Counted from the first letter of the stretch, positions 15,343 to 23,570 are shown. The stretch: DNA of 43,081 nucleotides from an uncultured Eubacteriales bacterium (GCA_900543915.1 UQTB01000019.1:1-43081); one strand, 5' to 3'. The notes: a model not told the origin generated them from the sequence alone. A program made the numbers and translations.

Positions 15343-16683
15343 ATGAACGAATTGTTGGATTTTTTACATATCGCCCGCTATCGCGAAAATAACCGCATCG
15401 AGGCGAAAAAGGCGCAGGGAGGGCTGCCGCATTCTCTGTGGGAAACGTATTCCGCGTTTGCGAACACCCTGGGCGGCGTAATTCTGCTCGGTGTCATGGA
15501 GGGATCGGATCATCGGTTTTATTCCGTGCCCGTCGACGCCGCCGGCCTGAAAAAAGAGCTCGTTTCTCAGCTGAAAGAGGGTAAGATTGCGAGCGTCAAT
15601 CTTCTGAAAGAGGAAGACGTCGCCGTCTGCCCGGCGGACGGGAACGAGATCGTCGCCGTATTCGTCCCGCGCGCCGACCGGCGGGAGCGGCCGGTCTATA
15701 TCGGTTCGGATCCGCTGACGGGGACCTATCTGCGCGACGGAGAAGGGGATTACCGCTGTCCGCGGGAGGTCGTTCTGCGGATGCTCGAAGAACAGAAACG
15801 CGAGAGCCCGGACGGCGCTTTGCTGTACGGTTATACGCTGTCCGATCTGAGAGAGGAGGATATCTCCGATTACTGCCGCTCTCTCGGGCGGGAGGGCTCG
15901 GCGGAGCGCATCCTCCTGTCGTTGGGCGCGCTGGCGGGCGACAGCCGCGGCGTGTTTCCCACGTACGCGGGGCTGCTTTTCTTCGGCAGGGGAGAAGCGC
16001 TTGCAAGGCGGTTTCCGAACCTTACGCTTGCATTTCAGGGAAACGGAAAGATATTTTCGCCCAAAGGGGAAAATATCTGGAATTTATATCGCTATGCGCG
16101 CGCGGTAGAGGGCGAACTGACGGGCTTTTCCCGCGACCGCGCCGTCCGCGCGGGGCTGAAAGAGGTTCTGACCAATGCGCTCGTCAACGCCGATTACGAG
16201 CGCGGCGGCGTATCCGTTTCGCTCTTTGAGGAGGGCGCGGAGACGGTGAATGCGGGCTCGTTCTCCCCTTCGCCCGAGCGCGCCGTCGGCGGCTTTTCCG
16301 AGCCGCGCAACGAAAAGCTGTCCGACCTCTTTTCCGCGATGGGGTGGGGAAGCCGCGCGGGCGGGGGGCTCCTGCGGCTGTACGAGACCTGGAAGGAGCG
16401 CGGGCTGAAGCTGCCCACGATGGAAGAGACGGTTTCGCCCCCGTCGGTCTCGGTGACGCTGTGGCTGACGAAAGACGACGGCAAACCCTGCACGCTGGGC
16501 CGCGCCGCGCTGTTCCGCCTGCTTCTGGATTATCTCACGCGGCGGGCATCCGCCACGGCGGCGGAGCTCGCGGGGGATCTGCACTGTTCGACGGCAGAGG
16601 CGGACGAGCTGTTGTACGAGGGCGCGCGGCGCAGGATCCTCGTGCGCGAGGGAGAGCGCTGGCGGCTGAAAGAGCGCGCCTGA
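15343..16683 (+). CDS. AlbA_2-domain ATP-binding regulator
   Basis: The protein is 446 aa. The N-terminal AlbA_2 (Schlafen-type) domain is indicated by E-AKKAQGGLPHSLWETYSAFANTLGGVILLGV (about residues 20-60). A GHKL-type ATPase region follows, with VLTNALVNADYERGG (N box) and the GWGSRAGGGL glycine loop. A winged helix ends the protein (RRASATAAELAGDLHCSTAEADELL). Such proteins are usually annotated as transcriptional regulators; no target is known here. I start at 15343 because the promoter's -10 box ends 6 bases upstream; the extra six codons to 15325 would overlap the promoter. No ribosome site exists. Confidence 0.82.
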   Translation: MNELLDFLHIARYRENNRIEAKKAQGGLPHSLWETYSAFANTLGGVILLGVMEGSDHRFYSVPVDAAGLKKELVSQLKEGKIASVNLLKEEDVAVCPADGNEIVAVFVPRADRRERPVYIGSDPLTGTYLRDGEGDYRCPREVVLRMLEEQKRESPDGALLYGYTLSDLREEDISDYCRSLGREGSAERILLSLGALAGDSRGVFPTYAGLLFFGRGEALARRFPNLTLAFQGNGKIFSPKGENIWNLYRYARAVEGELTGFSRDRAVRAGLKEVLTNALVNADYERGGVSVSLFEEGAETVNAGSFSPSPERAVGGFSEPRNEKLSDLFSAMGWGSRAGGGLLRLYETWKERGLKLPTMEETVSPPSVSVTLWLTKDDGKPCTLGRAALFRLLLDYLTRRASATAAELAGDLHCSTAEADELLYEGARRRILVREGERWRLKERA

Positions 16684-16704
16684 ACGAAGCGCAGAGCCGC
16701 TTCA

Positions 16705-16710
16705 TATAAT
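16705..16710 (+). promoter_or_regulatory. -10 box of alr (leaderless)
   Basis: A perfect TATAAT ends 6 bases before the alr ATG, so transcription should start on that A. The -35 region is poor. Confidence 0.5.
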
Positions 16711-16716
16711 AACGGT

Positions 16717-17721
16717 ATGAGAAACCGCGCTTATATCGATCTGAAAGCCATCCGCGGCAACGCCGCCGCGATCCGGAAAAAACTGCCCGAAGGGGTAAAG
16801 CTCTGCGCCGTCGTCAAGGCGGACGGTTACGGGCACGGCGCCGTCCGTACGGCGCGCGCGCTGTACGGGCTCGCGGACTGTCTCGCCGTCGCGCTTCCCG
16901 AAGAGGGGAGGGAACTGCGCTTTGCGGGGGAAGCGCGGGAGATCCTCGTTCTCACGCCGCTGCAGCCGGGCGACGAAGCCGTCGCCGTGCGCCACGGCCT
17001 GACGGCGTCGGTTTCCCGTGCGGAAGAGATCTGCCGCCTGCAGGCCGCCTGCGAACGGGCGGGGAGAGGAATCTCCGTCCACGTCAAGCTGAATACGGGC
17101 ATGAACCGTTTCGGCGCGGAAGAGCGCGATTTTTCCGCCCTGTTTTCCGCTTTCGAGGCCGCCCCGCTCGTCCGTCCGACGGGCGTTTTTTCACACCTCG
17201 CCGCGCCGGAGGACGAAGCCTTCACCGCGCTGCAGCGGGAGCGGTTCGACCGCATGACGGAAAAACTTGCAGAGCGCTGTCCCGGACTGACGCGGCATCT
17301 CTCCGCTTCGGGCGGGTTTCTCAAGGGGCTGTTTTACGACATGGTGCGCATCGGCATCCTTCTCTACGGATACGCGCCCTTTCCCGCCGCGTTTGCCGTA
17401 CGCCCGGCGATGCACGTCTCGGCGCCCGTTTCGGCGTGCCGCTATGTGGAGGAGGGCGAGCGGGTATTTTACGGCCGCCAGCAAAAAAAAGAGAGCGGGT
17501 ATCTTTCCGTCGTCCGGTTCGGGTATGCAGACGGACTCCCGCGCAAAGACGGCATTTTCCGCTGTATGGACGTTTCCGCGGCGGAAAAACGCATGAAAAT
17601 CGGTTCTTTTACGGATATTTTAAATAAAAACGCTAACGAAATCGCGGCAAAGTATGATACAATAAGCTATGAGGTCCTCGTCGGCGCCGCAAAACGCGCG
17701 GAGAGGATCTATGAAGAATGA
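16717..17721 (+). CDS. alr: Alanine racemase, short form
   Basis: The protein is 334 aa, against about 370-390 usual. It is a PLP enzyme that makes D-alanine for peptidoglycan. The PLP lysine is in AVVKADGYGHG (K34), HVKLNTGMNRFG holds the carboxylated Lys and the Arg of the active site, and VFYGR is at the position of the catalytic Tyr. The C-terminal beta domain is shortened: between GLPRKDG and CMDVSA about 20 residues of the usual strand (the part before SMD) are missing, although the final TISYEVL...RAERIYE is kept. Active-site residues appear complete. It has no ribosome site and is probably leaderless. Confidence 0.85.
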   Translation: MRNRAYIDLKAIRGNAAAIRKKLPEGVKLCAVVKADGYGHGAVRTARALYGLADCLAVALPEEGRELRFAGEAREILVLTPLQPGDEAVAVRHGLTASVSRAEEICRLQAACERAGRGISVHVKLNTGMNRFGAEERDFSALFSAFEAAPLVRPTGVFSHLAAPEDEAFTALQRERFDRMTEKLAERCPGLTRHLSASGGFLKGLFYDMVRIGILLYGYAPFPAAFAVRPAMHVSAPVSACRYVEEGERVFYGRQQKKESGYLSVVRFGYADGLPRKDGIFRCMDVSAAEKRMKIGSFTDILNKNANEIAAKYDTISYEVLVGAAKRAERIYEE

Positions 17722-17735
17722 AAAGGTGAGGCGCT

Positions 17736-18341
17736 ATGAGTCGGGTTTCCTATCTGCTAAAACAAAGTCTCTTTAATTTTGCCTATCTCATCCTGACGAT
17801 GATGACCGCCGCGGCGATCTCGCTCATCGAGATTACCTGGCTGAAGATGGTGCTGTTCGTCCTGAACATCGCGCTGTACGCCACCATCGTGTTCTTTTCC
17901 TCCCGCGCGCAGGGGGAAAAGGAAAAAAAGCAGGAGTATGCGAACGACATCGAGCGCCGCCACGTCGCGGAGACAGGGGACTATGTCAACATCAACGAAC
18001 GGGAGGAATACCGCCCTCTGAACGGTTTTTTCACCGGGCTCATCACCTGTATTCCCCTTTTGCTGCTGGTCGTGTTTTTTCTCGTCTTCACCCTGGCGGA
18101 CGTCGCTCAGAATACCATCGTGGTGATCACCAATATCCTCTACGGCACGTTTACCATGCCGCTCTCCATCGTAAGCGAGGATCTCTCCATCCGCGTGCTC
18201 AACTATTTCTGCTCGCTGTATGCAATTTTTATCATCTGCGGCGCGACCTCGTTCGGCTACTTCGTGGGGGCGAAGCGCGTCGAGAAACAGCACGAGCGGG
18301 TGGGCAGTATTCATAAACAGATTTACGGGGACAAGCAATGA
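17736..18341 (+). CDS. Hypothetical four-TM membrane protein
   Basis: The protein is 201 aa. Two hydrophobic helices near the N terminus (about residues 12-56) are separated by a charged cytoplasmic loop (EKEKKQEYANDIERRH) from two or three more helices, and a basic tail ends the protein. GGTGAGG precedes the start. The last codon overlaps the rsmD start (ATGA), which places it in one operon with rsmD and coaD. No family recognised. Confidence 0.78.
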   Translation: MSRVSYLLKQSLFNFAYLILTMMTAAAISLIEITWLKMVLFVLNIALYATIVFFSSRAQGEKEKKQEYANDIERRHVAETGDYVNINEREEYRPLNGFFTGLITCIPLLLLVVFFLVFTLADVAQNTIVVITNILYGTFTMPLSIVSEDLSIRVLNYFCSLYAIFIICGATSFGYFVGAKRVEKQHERVGSIHKQIYGDKQ

Positions 18342-18871
18342 GAGTGATCGCAGGCGTTCACCGCTCCCGTCCGCTGGCTACCTTTCGGGGGGATGAAATC
18401 CGCCCCACGGCGGACCGCGTGAAGGAAAGCCTCTTCAACATTTTGAGAAACAAAGTGGTCGGGCGGCGGTATCTGGATCTGTTCGCGGGGACGGGCGGCA
18501 TCGGCATCGAGGCCATTTCCCGCGGGGCGGCGGAGGTCGTTTTCGTCGACCAGCGCAGGGAAAGCGTTGCGCTCGTGAAGAAAAACCTCGCGCTTTTAAA
18601 GGAAGAAGCGGAGGTCGTTTTATCGGATGCGATCGCCTATCTCCGCCGCGCAGAGCCCTTCGACGTGATCTTTATCGATCCGCCCTATGCGGGCGCGCTG
18701 GGCGAAGCGGCGCTCCGCGTGATCGCAGAGAACGCGCTTCTGACGGAGGACGGGGTCGCCGTTTTTGAACACGAGGAGCCGTTTGCGGGGGAGATCCCCG
18801 GGCTGCGGAAGACGGACGAGCGGAAGTACGGCCGCGTGTATCTCAGTTTTTTCGGGCGGGAGGGCGTATGA
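18338..18871 (+). CDS. rsmD: 16S rRNA (guanine966-N2)-methyltransferase
   Basis: The protein is 177 aa. It is an SAM-dependent enzyme that methylates G966 of 16S rRNA in the small subunit. The N-terminal IRPTADRVKESLFNIL is the family signature, YLDLFAGTGGIGIEAISRGA is the SAM site, and IFIDPPY the catalytic (N/D)PPY motif. The start overlaps the upstream stop by four bases, and its own stop overlaps the coaD start (ATGA). The same order rsmD-coaD-ylbJ is known from Bacillus (ylbH-ylbI-ylbJ). Confidence 0.94.
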   Translation: MRVIAGVHRSRPLATFRGDEIRPTADRVKESLFNILRNKVVGRRYLDLFAGTGGIGIEAISRGAAEVVFVDQRRESVALVKKNLALLKEEAEVVLSDAIAYLRRAEPFDVIFIDPPYAGALGEAALRVIAENALLTEDGVAVFEHEEPFAGEIPGLRKTDERKYGRVYLSFFGREGV

Positions 18872-19362
18872 GAAGCTGCGTGTTCGCCGGCACGTTCGAC
18901 CCCGTCACCGCCGGCCACTATGAGACGGTGAAGCGCTGCCTCGAAATTTTTGACGAGGTTTACGTGGGGCTGCTGGTCAATCCGGACAAGACCTGTTTTT
19001 TTACCGAAGAAGAGCGGTTCGGTTTTCTGAAAAAGGCGTTTGCCGCCTTTCCCGCGGTAAAGACGCGCGTCTTTCACGGCCTCCTGGTGGATTTTATGAG
19101 GGAAACGGGCGCTTCCGCATACGTGCGGGGCGTGCGGGACGAGCGGGATTTTTGCTATGAAATGGAGAATTACCGCCGAAGCTTAACGATGGATCCCGGG
19201 CTTTTTACCCTCTTCGTCCCCGCCGCGGGGGGATTGGAGGCGGTGAGTTCCACGCGGGTAAAGCGCGGACTAAAACAGGGGGAGGACGTGTCGCAATATC
19301 TTCCCGCCGCCGTCCGGGAGGACGTCATAAAAGCGTATAGAGCCAGAGAAAGAGAAAGCTGA
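18868..19362 (+). CDS. coaD: Phosphopantetheine adenylyltransferase
   Basis: The protein is 164 aa. It catalyses the penultimate step of coenzyme A synthesis (ATP plus 4'-phosphopantetheine to dephospho-CoA). The nucleotidyltransferase motif GTFDPVTAGH is at residues 8-17, YVRGVRDERDFCYEMENY is the substrate loop, and VSSTRVKRGL is the second ATP motif. Normal length. The 3' end overlaps the 3' end of the convergent ylbJ by 38 bases with no terminator between them. Confidence 0.95.
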   Translation: MRSCVFAGTFDPVTAGHYETVKRCLEIFDEVYVGLLVNPDKTCFFTEEERFGFLKKAFAAFPAVKTRVFHGLLVDFMRETGASAYVRGVRDERDFCYEMENYRRSLTMDPGLFTLFVPAAGGLEAVSSTRVKRGLKQGEDVSQYLPAAVREDVIKAYRARERES

Positions 19363-20284
19363 GGACCGCCTGCGTTATCTTTGAAAGAAGGTAAACGGCG
19401 GTCTTTACGTTTGCCTTTTTCAGGAAAACGAGGTTCTGGCAGAAGACGGAGACGCCCCCGAAGCTGACGAGAAAGCCGATCAGCGCGGGGACGAGCGCGC
19501 TTTCGGAGGCGGCGAGGATTTTGCTGCCCGTCGTGCATTCCAGCAGCCCGTACACGAGCCCCTCCGCCAGCTCCCGTTCGCCCAGGAGGGAGGACAGGGG
19601 GCGGATGAGAAATTCCAGCAGGGAAAAGTCCGCCGCCATCGCCGCGACGGTGTAGAAAAAGGCGATGAACCCGCCGACCGCCAGCACGGACGAGACGGAA
19701 GAGGCCATCGCCTCGTTTAAGAGGTTGTCCGTACGCCCGGCGGGGCGGGCGGCGGTGATCTCGGGGGGCTTTCCGTAGAAGCGGAAGAGCATTCCTGTGA
19801 CGAGCGTCGCGGCGATATGGCACAGGTAGATGGCTACGCCCGCGGCCTGATCGGACAAAAGCCGCGCGCCGATGCTCCCGATCGCGAACATGGGGGACAC
19901 GGTGGTGCAGAAGCAGGCGGCGCGGGTGGCGTCGTCCGGGGAAAGCTGCTTGTCCCCTGCGAGCGTGGCGAGGATCTTCGCCCCCACGGGGTAGCCGGAA
20001 ACCGCGCTCATCGCAAAGGCGTACGCGGTCTGCCCGGGCGTGCGGAAGAGCCTTTTCGTGACGGGCGTCATCCGCGCGGCGAGCCCGGAAACGGCGTTCA
20101 GCCCCGTGAGCAGTGCGGTGAGAAAGAAGAAGGGAAACAGGGAGGGCAGAACGACTGCCGCCCACAGCGCGATCCCTTCCGCCACGACGGAGAGATAGCG
20201 GTCGGAGAACGCGGCGAAGAGAAACATGGCGGCGAGGCACAGCGCGGAAAGCAGAAGAGGCAGGATACGGCGAAAGGTGTTCAT
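19325..20284 (-). CDS. ylbJ: YlbJ-like nucleoside-recognition membrane protein
   Basis: The protein is 319 aa with about eight hydrophobic helices. Gate (nucleoside recognition) domain motifs are seen: SLFPFFFLTALLTG, then SAVSGYPVGAKILA, then a repeated domain with GGFIAFFYTVAAM and LLECTTGSKILA. In Bacillus, YlbJ is a sporulation membrane protein next to coaD, and the same neighbourhood here supports orthology. The presence of a ylbJ gene is a hint, not proof, that the organism can sporulate. Here the gene is inverted relative to coaD and overlaps it by 38 bases. No clear ribosome site is seen. Confidence 0.85.
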   Translation of the reverse strand: MNTFRRILPLLLSALCLAAMFLFAAFSDRYLSVVAEGIALWAAVVLPSLFPFFFLTALLTGLNAVSGLAARMTPVTKRLFRTPGQTAYAFAMSAVSGYPVGAKILATLAGDKQLSPDDATRAACFCTTVSPMFAIGSIGARLLSDQAAGVAIYLCHIAATLVTGMLFRFYGKPPEITAARPAGRTDNLLNEAMASSVSSVLAVGGFIAFFYTVAAMAADFSLLEFLIRPLSSLLGERELAEGLVYGLLECTTGSKILAASESALVPALIGFLVSFGGVSVFCQNLVFLKKANVKTAVYLLSKITQAVLSFLFLWLYTLL

Positions 20285-20320
20285 ATTCTAAGGTATGCGG
20301 GAAAAAATCCGTTCATGCCC

Positions 20321-20349
20321 TTGCAAAGAGCGCTCTTTTGTGGTACACT
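20321..20349 (+). promoter_or_regulatory. Host rarA promoter, now reading into the element
   Basis: TTGCAA, a 17-base spacer and TACACT; start near 20356, with GAGGG before the ATG at 20367. In the present arrangement it should transcribe the rarA stub, the winged-helix gene and the element's rarA. Confidence 0.65.
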
Positions 20350-20366
20350 GAATCTGAGGGAACAAC

Positions 20367-20789
20367 ATGGATTTATTCGATACGATACGGGACGGCGCGG
20401 AGATCAAGCCGCTCGCCGAGCGCATGCGCGCGAATACGCTGAAAGAATTTCTGGGGCAGGAGCACATCGTCTCCGAGAGCAGCCTTTTAAACCGCGCGAT
20501 CAGACTGGACCGTCTGGGAAGCTGTATTTTCTGGGGTCCGCCGGGGAGCGGCAAAACCACGCTCGCCAATATCATCGCCAACGGGACGGACGGCAGCGTT
20601 ATCCGCTTAAACGCAGTCAATTCCGGCGTTGCGGACGTCAAGGCGGCGGTGGATCGGGCAAAGAACGACTATAAACTTTACGGAAAAAAGACGTATCTGC
20701 TGCTGGACGAATGCCACCGCTTTTCCAAGACGCAGTCCGATTCTCTTCTGCCCGCCGTAGACATTGGCGCCTACCTTGTACAAACATAA
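20367..20789 (+). pseudogene. rarA: rarA (mgsA), 5' part, split by the element
   Basis: RarA is an AAA+ ATPase that acts at stalled replication forks. Residues 1-131 are host sequence: Walker A GPPGSGKT (57-64) and Walker B LLLDECHR (111-118). After Val131 the frame enters the element and ends nine codons later. The host remainder resumes at 39058 with ERGDIIFIGSTTENPY. Joining base 20759 to 39058 gives an uninterrupted 442-codon gene, the normal size. The stub has lost sensor 1, the arginine finger region and the oligomerisation domain, so it should be inactive. Confidence 0.95.
20748..20783. other. attL of the rarA element
   Basis: Host half CTGCCCGCCGTA, central dinucleotide GA (20760-20761), then the element half: CATTGGCGCC (10 bp) followed by the arm TACCTTGTACAA (20772-20783). 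The arm is repeated inverted at attR at the same 10-bp distance from the core. Confidence 0.85.
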
Positions 20790-22164
20790 ATTTATTTATG
20801 TTACCCGTGAAATACCACTAAAACTCTATAAAACGCTAAAAACAGTCAATAAACGGACTGGATTGACAATTGAAGAGGAGTTGTTGGATTATTGCAGATC
20901 TCCCAGAAGCATTATAGACTTACAGGGATTTTTAGATATCAAGAGTAAAAAGAGTATACAGGCGAGATTTACGAAACCCTTAATGCAACAAGGGAAGTTA
21001 AAGTTTATATATCCGGAGTCTCCCAAAATTGTTTGGCAAAGATATCTGAGTGCCGAAGTGGATATTACGCCGGAAATGCAAGAGACAATGGTTCAACTGG
21101 CTAAGACGGAAAAGCATTTAGAACTGGAACGGAAGACATTAAAGTTTTGCAAAATTCCGCGTAGTTTAGGAGAAATTAAAGATCATATAGGACTAGCTGG
21201 TTACGGCATTGTAAGAAAACGAGCAGTTCAACCGTTAATAGACCAAGGTAAACTCAAGATGCTGTATCCGCATGATCCGTTTTATGTTAAGCAAAAATAT
21301 GTCATAGCGGAAGCCACGATTGATTTTCCTGAGCTTACGGAAGAGAATATAATTTTATTTTGTTCAACCCCTCGGACCAAAGAAGAAATTAAAAAGCATT
21401 TTGCAATTGGGCAAGACTTGCTTTACAAATTCTTGAATCCGATTATAGAACAAGGAAAGTTGACTTATACGAAAAGCGTAAGGATTGGAAAGAATATAAT
21501 ACACGGAAAATTGGTGAAGAACGAAAATCCTCAAAAAGTAATAATCAAGAAACGAAAAATTACGGATGAGGACATTATAGAGTTCTGCAAAATTCCGCGT
21601 CATCATCGTGAGTTATGGGAAGAATTTGAAATATCTACTCGAACTTGTCAAAAAATTGTTGACAGACTAATTGAGGACGGTAGATTGGTATATACGGAGG
21701 ATATAAAAAGTTATAAGAGAAAAGTATTAAAAAATGATCCTGTATTGATGAAAATGCTAAACGATACAAAACTGAAAGACGAAGATCTCATCACATATTG
21801 TCGGAAGCCGAGGTTAATACAAGAGATTGTAAATAATTTTGGCATTACCAATTACGAATGTAAGAAACGTTTAGATAGATTGTTTGCCGCGGGAGAATTG
21901 GTTTATACCGAAAAAGCAAGAAGCTGGTACAGAAAAATTAAAGCAAAGGGGTTGACCGATGATACCGTAATCAAGGAAAATGTAACTGACGAAGATATTA
22001 TATCGTTTTGTAACGTACCTCGGTATGCATACGAAATAAAAAAAGAATTTCACTTGAGCAATACTTTGTTTGAAAAAATTGTTAAAAAGTTGATAAATGA
22101 CGAAAGATTAATAAATACGGAAAAAGGAAAAGGGTATTATAGGAAGTTTTTGAAAAATGGATAA
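20764..22164 (+). CDS. Protein of six tandem winged-helix repeats
   Basis: The 466-aa frame contains six repeats of about 47 residues at 35-84, 122-169, 191-236, 266-312, 336-383 and 407-453. Each has the form (D/E)-x-x-L/I-x-x-(F/Y)C-x-x-PR, then helix, turn and recognition helix, ending in GKL-x-x-(Y/T). This resembles the single winged helix at the C terminus of Fic and AlbA-type regulators, here multiplied. It probably binds DNA at several points. The TTG at 20764 lies inside attL and has no ribosome site; it overlaps the rarA stub, so reinitiation is the likely way of translation. In the excised circle the frame is continuous with the recombinase. Its 3' end overlaps the element rarA start (ATGGATAA). 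Confidence 0.8.
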   Translation: MAPTLYKHKFIYVTREIPLKLYKTLKTVNKRTGLTIEEELLDYCRSPRSIIDLQGFLDIKSKKSIQARFTKPLMQQGKLKFIYPESPKIVWQRYLSAEVDITPEMQETMVQLAKTEKHLELERKTLKFCKIPRSLGEIKDHIGLAGYGIVRKRAVQPLIDQGKLKMLYPHDPFYVKQKYVIAEATIDFPELTEENIILFCSTPRTKEEIKKHFAIGQDLLYKFLNPIIEQGKLTYTKSVRIGKNIIHGKLVKNENPQKVIIKKRKITDEDIIEFCKIPRHHRELWEEFEISTRTCQKIVDRLIEDGRLVYTEDIKSYKRKVLKNDPVLMKMLNDTKLKDEDLITYCRKPRLIQEIVNNFGITNYECKKRLDRLFAAGELVYTEKARSWYRKIKAKGLTDDTVIKENVTDEDIISFCNVPRYAYEIKKEFHLSNTLFEKIVKKLINDERLINTEKGKGYYRKFLKNG

Positions 22165-23380
22165 CTTGTTTACACATATGCACGACAATCTTAAACCGTT
22201 GGCCGAAAAGATGCGTCCCACAAGTTTAGATGATTTTGTCGGACAGCAACATATCTTAGGAAAAGGGAAGTTGTTGCGGCGTCTAATAGAGGCAAAGAGA
22301 GTGCCGAGCGTAATTTTTTACGGCCCGCCCGGTACCGGAAAAACCACGCTCGCAAGGATAATAGCAGAGAACGCCAATGCGAATTTTGTTATGCTGAACG
22401 CGATTTCGAGCGGAGTGGCGGAAGTAAAGGGCGTCATAGACGAGGCGAAGAAAAATTTCGAGATGTACGGAAAAAGAACCTATTTGATCCTGGACGAATG
22501 CCACAGATGGAGCAAATCTCAAAGTGATACGTTGTTAGGTGGTTTGGAATCCGGCCAAATTCTGTTCATAGGAGCTACTACAGAAACGCCTCAGTTCAAT
22601 ATGACGAGGGCAATTATAAGCCGTTGTTCGTTGTTTGAGTTTAAACCGATCGGAATAGAGGACATAAAAAGCGCCCTGAAAAGAGCGATAGATGCTCCCA
22701 ACGGATTAAAGTCGTTTAATATCAAGATTGACGACGAGGCCTTGACTTATTTTGCAACAGCCAGCGGAGGAGACGTACGCAGCGCATTGAACGGTCTTGA
22801 GATAGGCGCATTGACTACCAAACCGAACCAAAACGGGGAAATGGTGATCACGAAAGAGATCGCCGTAGAATGCCTTCAAAAAAAGGCCTTGAGTCTAAAC
22901 GACGACGTCTTCTATCATATATTGAGCGCGTTCTGCAAGAGCCTTCGCGGCAGCGATGCAACAGCGGCTTTATATTATGCAAATCGGTTAATCGAGGCGG
23001 GTTGCGAGCCACAGCTTTTGGCAAGGCGGACGATAGCGCACGCGAGCGAGGATTGTTGTTCGGCAAAAGCATTGAATACGGCGTGCAACGCCTTGTATGC
23101 GCTTAATAATTTAGGAATGCCGGAAGGGAATATTATCCTATCGCACGCCATTATCGAAGTCTGCGAGGCTCCTAAAAACAACCGTGTGATCGTCGCAATG
23201 GAACGGGCGATCGATGATGCTCGGAATCATCCCGACGATAATATACCTGACTATTTGAAGAATCATACGGAAGCGAGTAAGAAATATAAGTATCCACATG
23301 ATTATGGCGGATGGGTAGACCAACAATATCTTCCGGATTCTCTGAAAGACAGGGATTACTTTTCGAAAGATAAAAAGTAA
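22157..23380 (+). CDS. rarA: Element-borne RarA homologue (complete)
   Basis: The protein is 407 aa, close to family length and clearly related to the host RarA it replaces: Walker A GPPGTGKT (56-63), Walker B ILDECHR (111-117), SRC near the arginine finger, and the C-terminal LSAFCKSLRGSDATAALYY and YKYPHDYGGWVDQQYLPD. Two conserved places differ from the host: TTENP reads TTETP, and the SEDVGMAD region reads SEDCCSAK. At the position of the host attB the sequence is LLGGLESGQILF with very different DNA, so this copy cannot serve as the same target. Translation is coupled to the winged-helix gene by an 8-base overlap. It probably supplies RarA function from the host promoter. Confidence 0.93.
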   Translation: MDNLFTHMHDNLKPLAEKMRPTSLDDFVGQQHILGKGKLLRRLIEAKRVPSVIFYGPPGTGKTTLARIIAENANANFVMLNAISSGVAEVKGVIDEAKKNFEMYGKRTYLILDECHRWSKSQSDTLLGGLESGQILFIGATTETPQFNMTRAIISRCSLFEFKPIGIEDIKSALKRAIDAPNGLKSFNIKIDDEALTYFATASGGDVRSALNGLEIGALTTKPNQNGEMVITKEIAVECLQKKALSLNDDVFYHILSAFCKSLRGSDATAALYYANRLIEAGCEPQLLARRTIAHASEDCCSAKALNTACNALYALNNLGMPEGNIILSHAIIEVCEAPKNNRVIVAMERAIDDARNHPDDNIPDYLKNHTEASKKYKYPHDYGGWVDQQYLPDSLKDRDYFSKDKK

Positions 23381-23400
23381 TAGGGAATATTATAGAGAGT

Positions 23401-23434
23401 AAGAGGCACTATTCATATTTGAATGGTGCCTCTT
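23401..23434 (+). terminator. Terminator after the element rarA
   Basis: The stem AAGAGGCAC/GTGCCTCTT extends inward through ATTCA/TGAAT. No long T run follows directly, so it may be leaky. Confidence 0.6.
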
Positions 23435-23444
23435 GCTAGGTTAA

Positions 23445-23570
23445 TTATTTTTTACGAGTATCTTTTACAAAGGTATATATCCAATAAGATAAACAAAAAA
23501 GAAGACTCACGGATAAGATGGCAAGAACAACGATCAACCAAGCGGGTATTATGTTTGTAGTTTTATCGAA
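23445..23570 (-). pseudogene. Remnant: C-terminal membrane anchor of a surface protein
   Basis: On the minus strand a 41-codon frame without a start codon encodes TTNIIPAWLIVVLAILSVSLLF, then CLSYWIYTFVKDTRKK and a stop. This is a single hydrophobic helix followed by a basic tail, the usual end of a membrane-anchored cell-surface protein. A stop lies just upstream (23571-23573), so only the 3' end of the gene is left. Confidence 0.5.
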
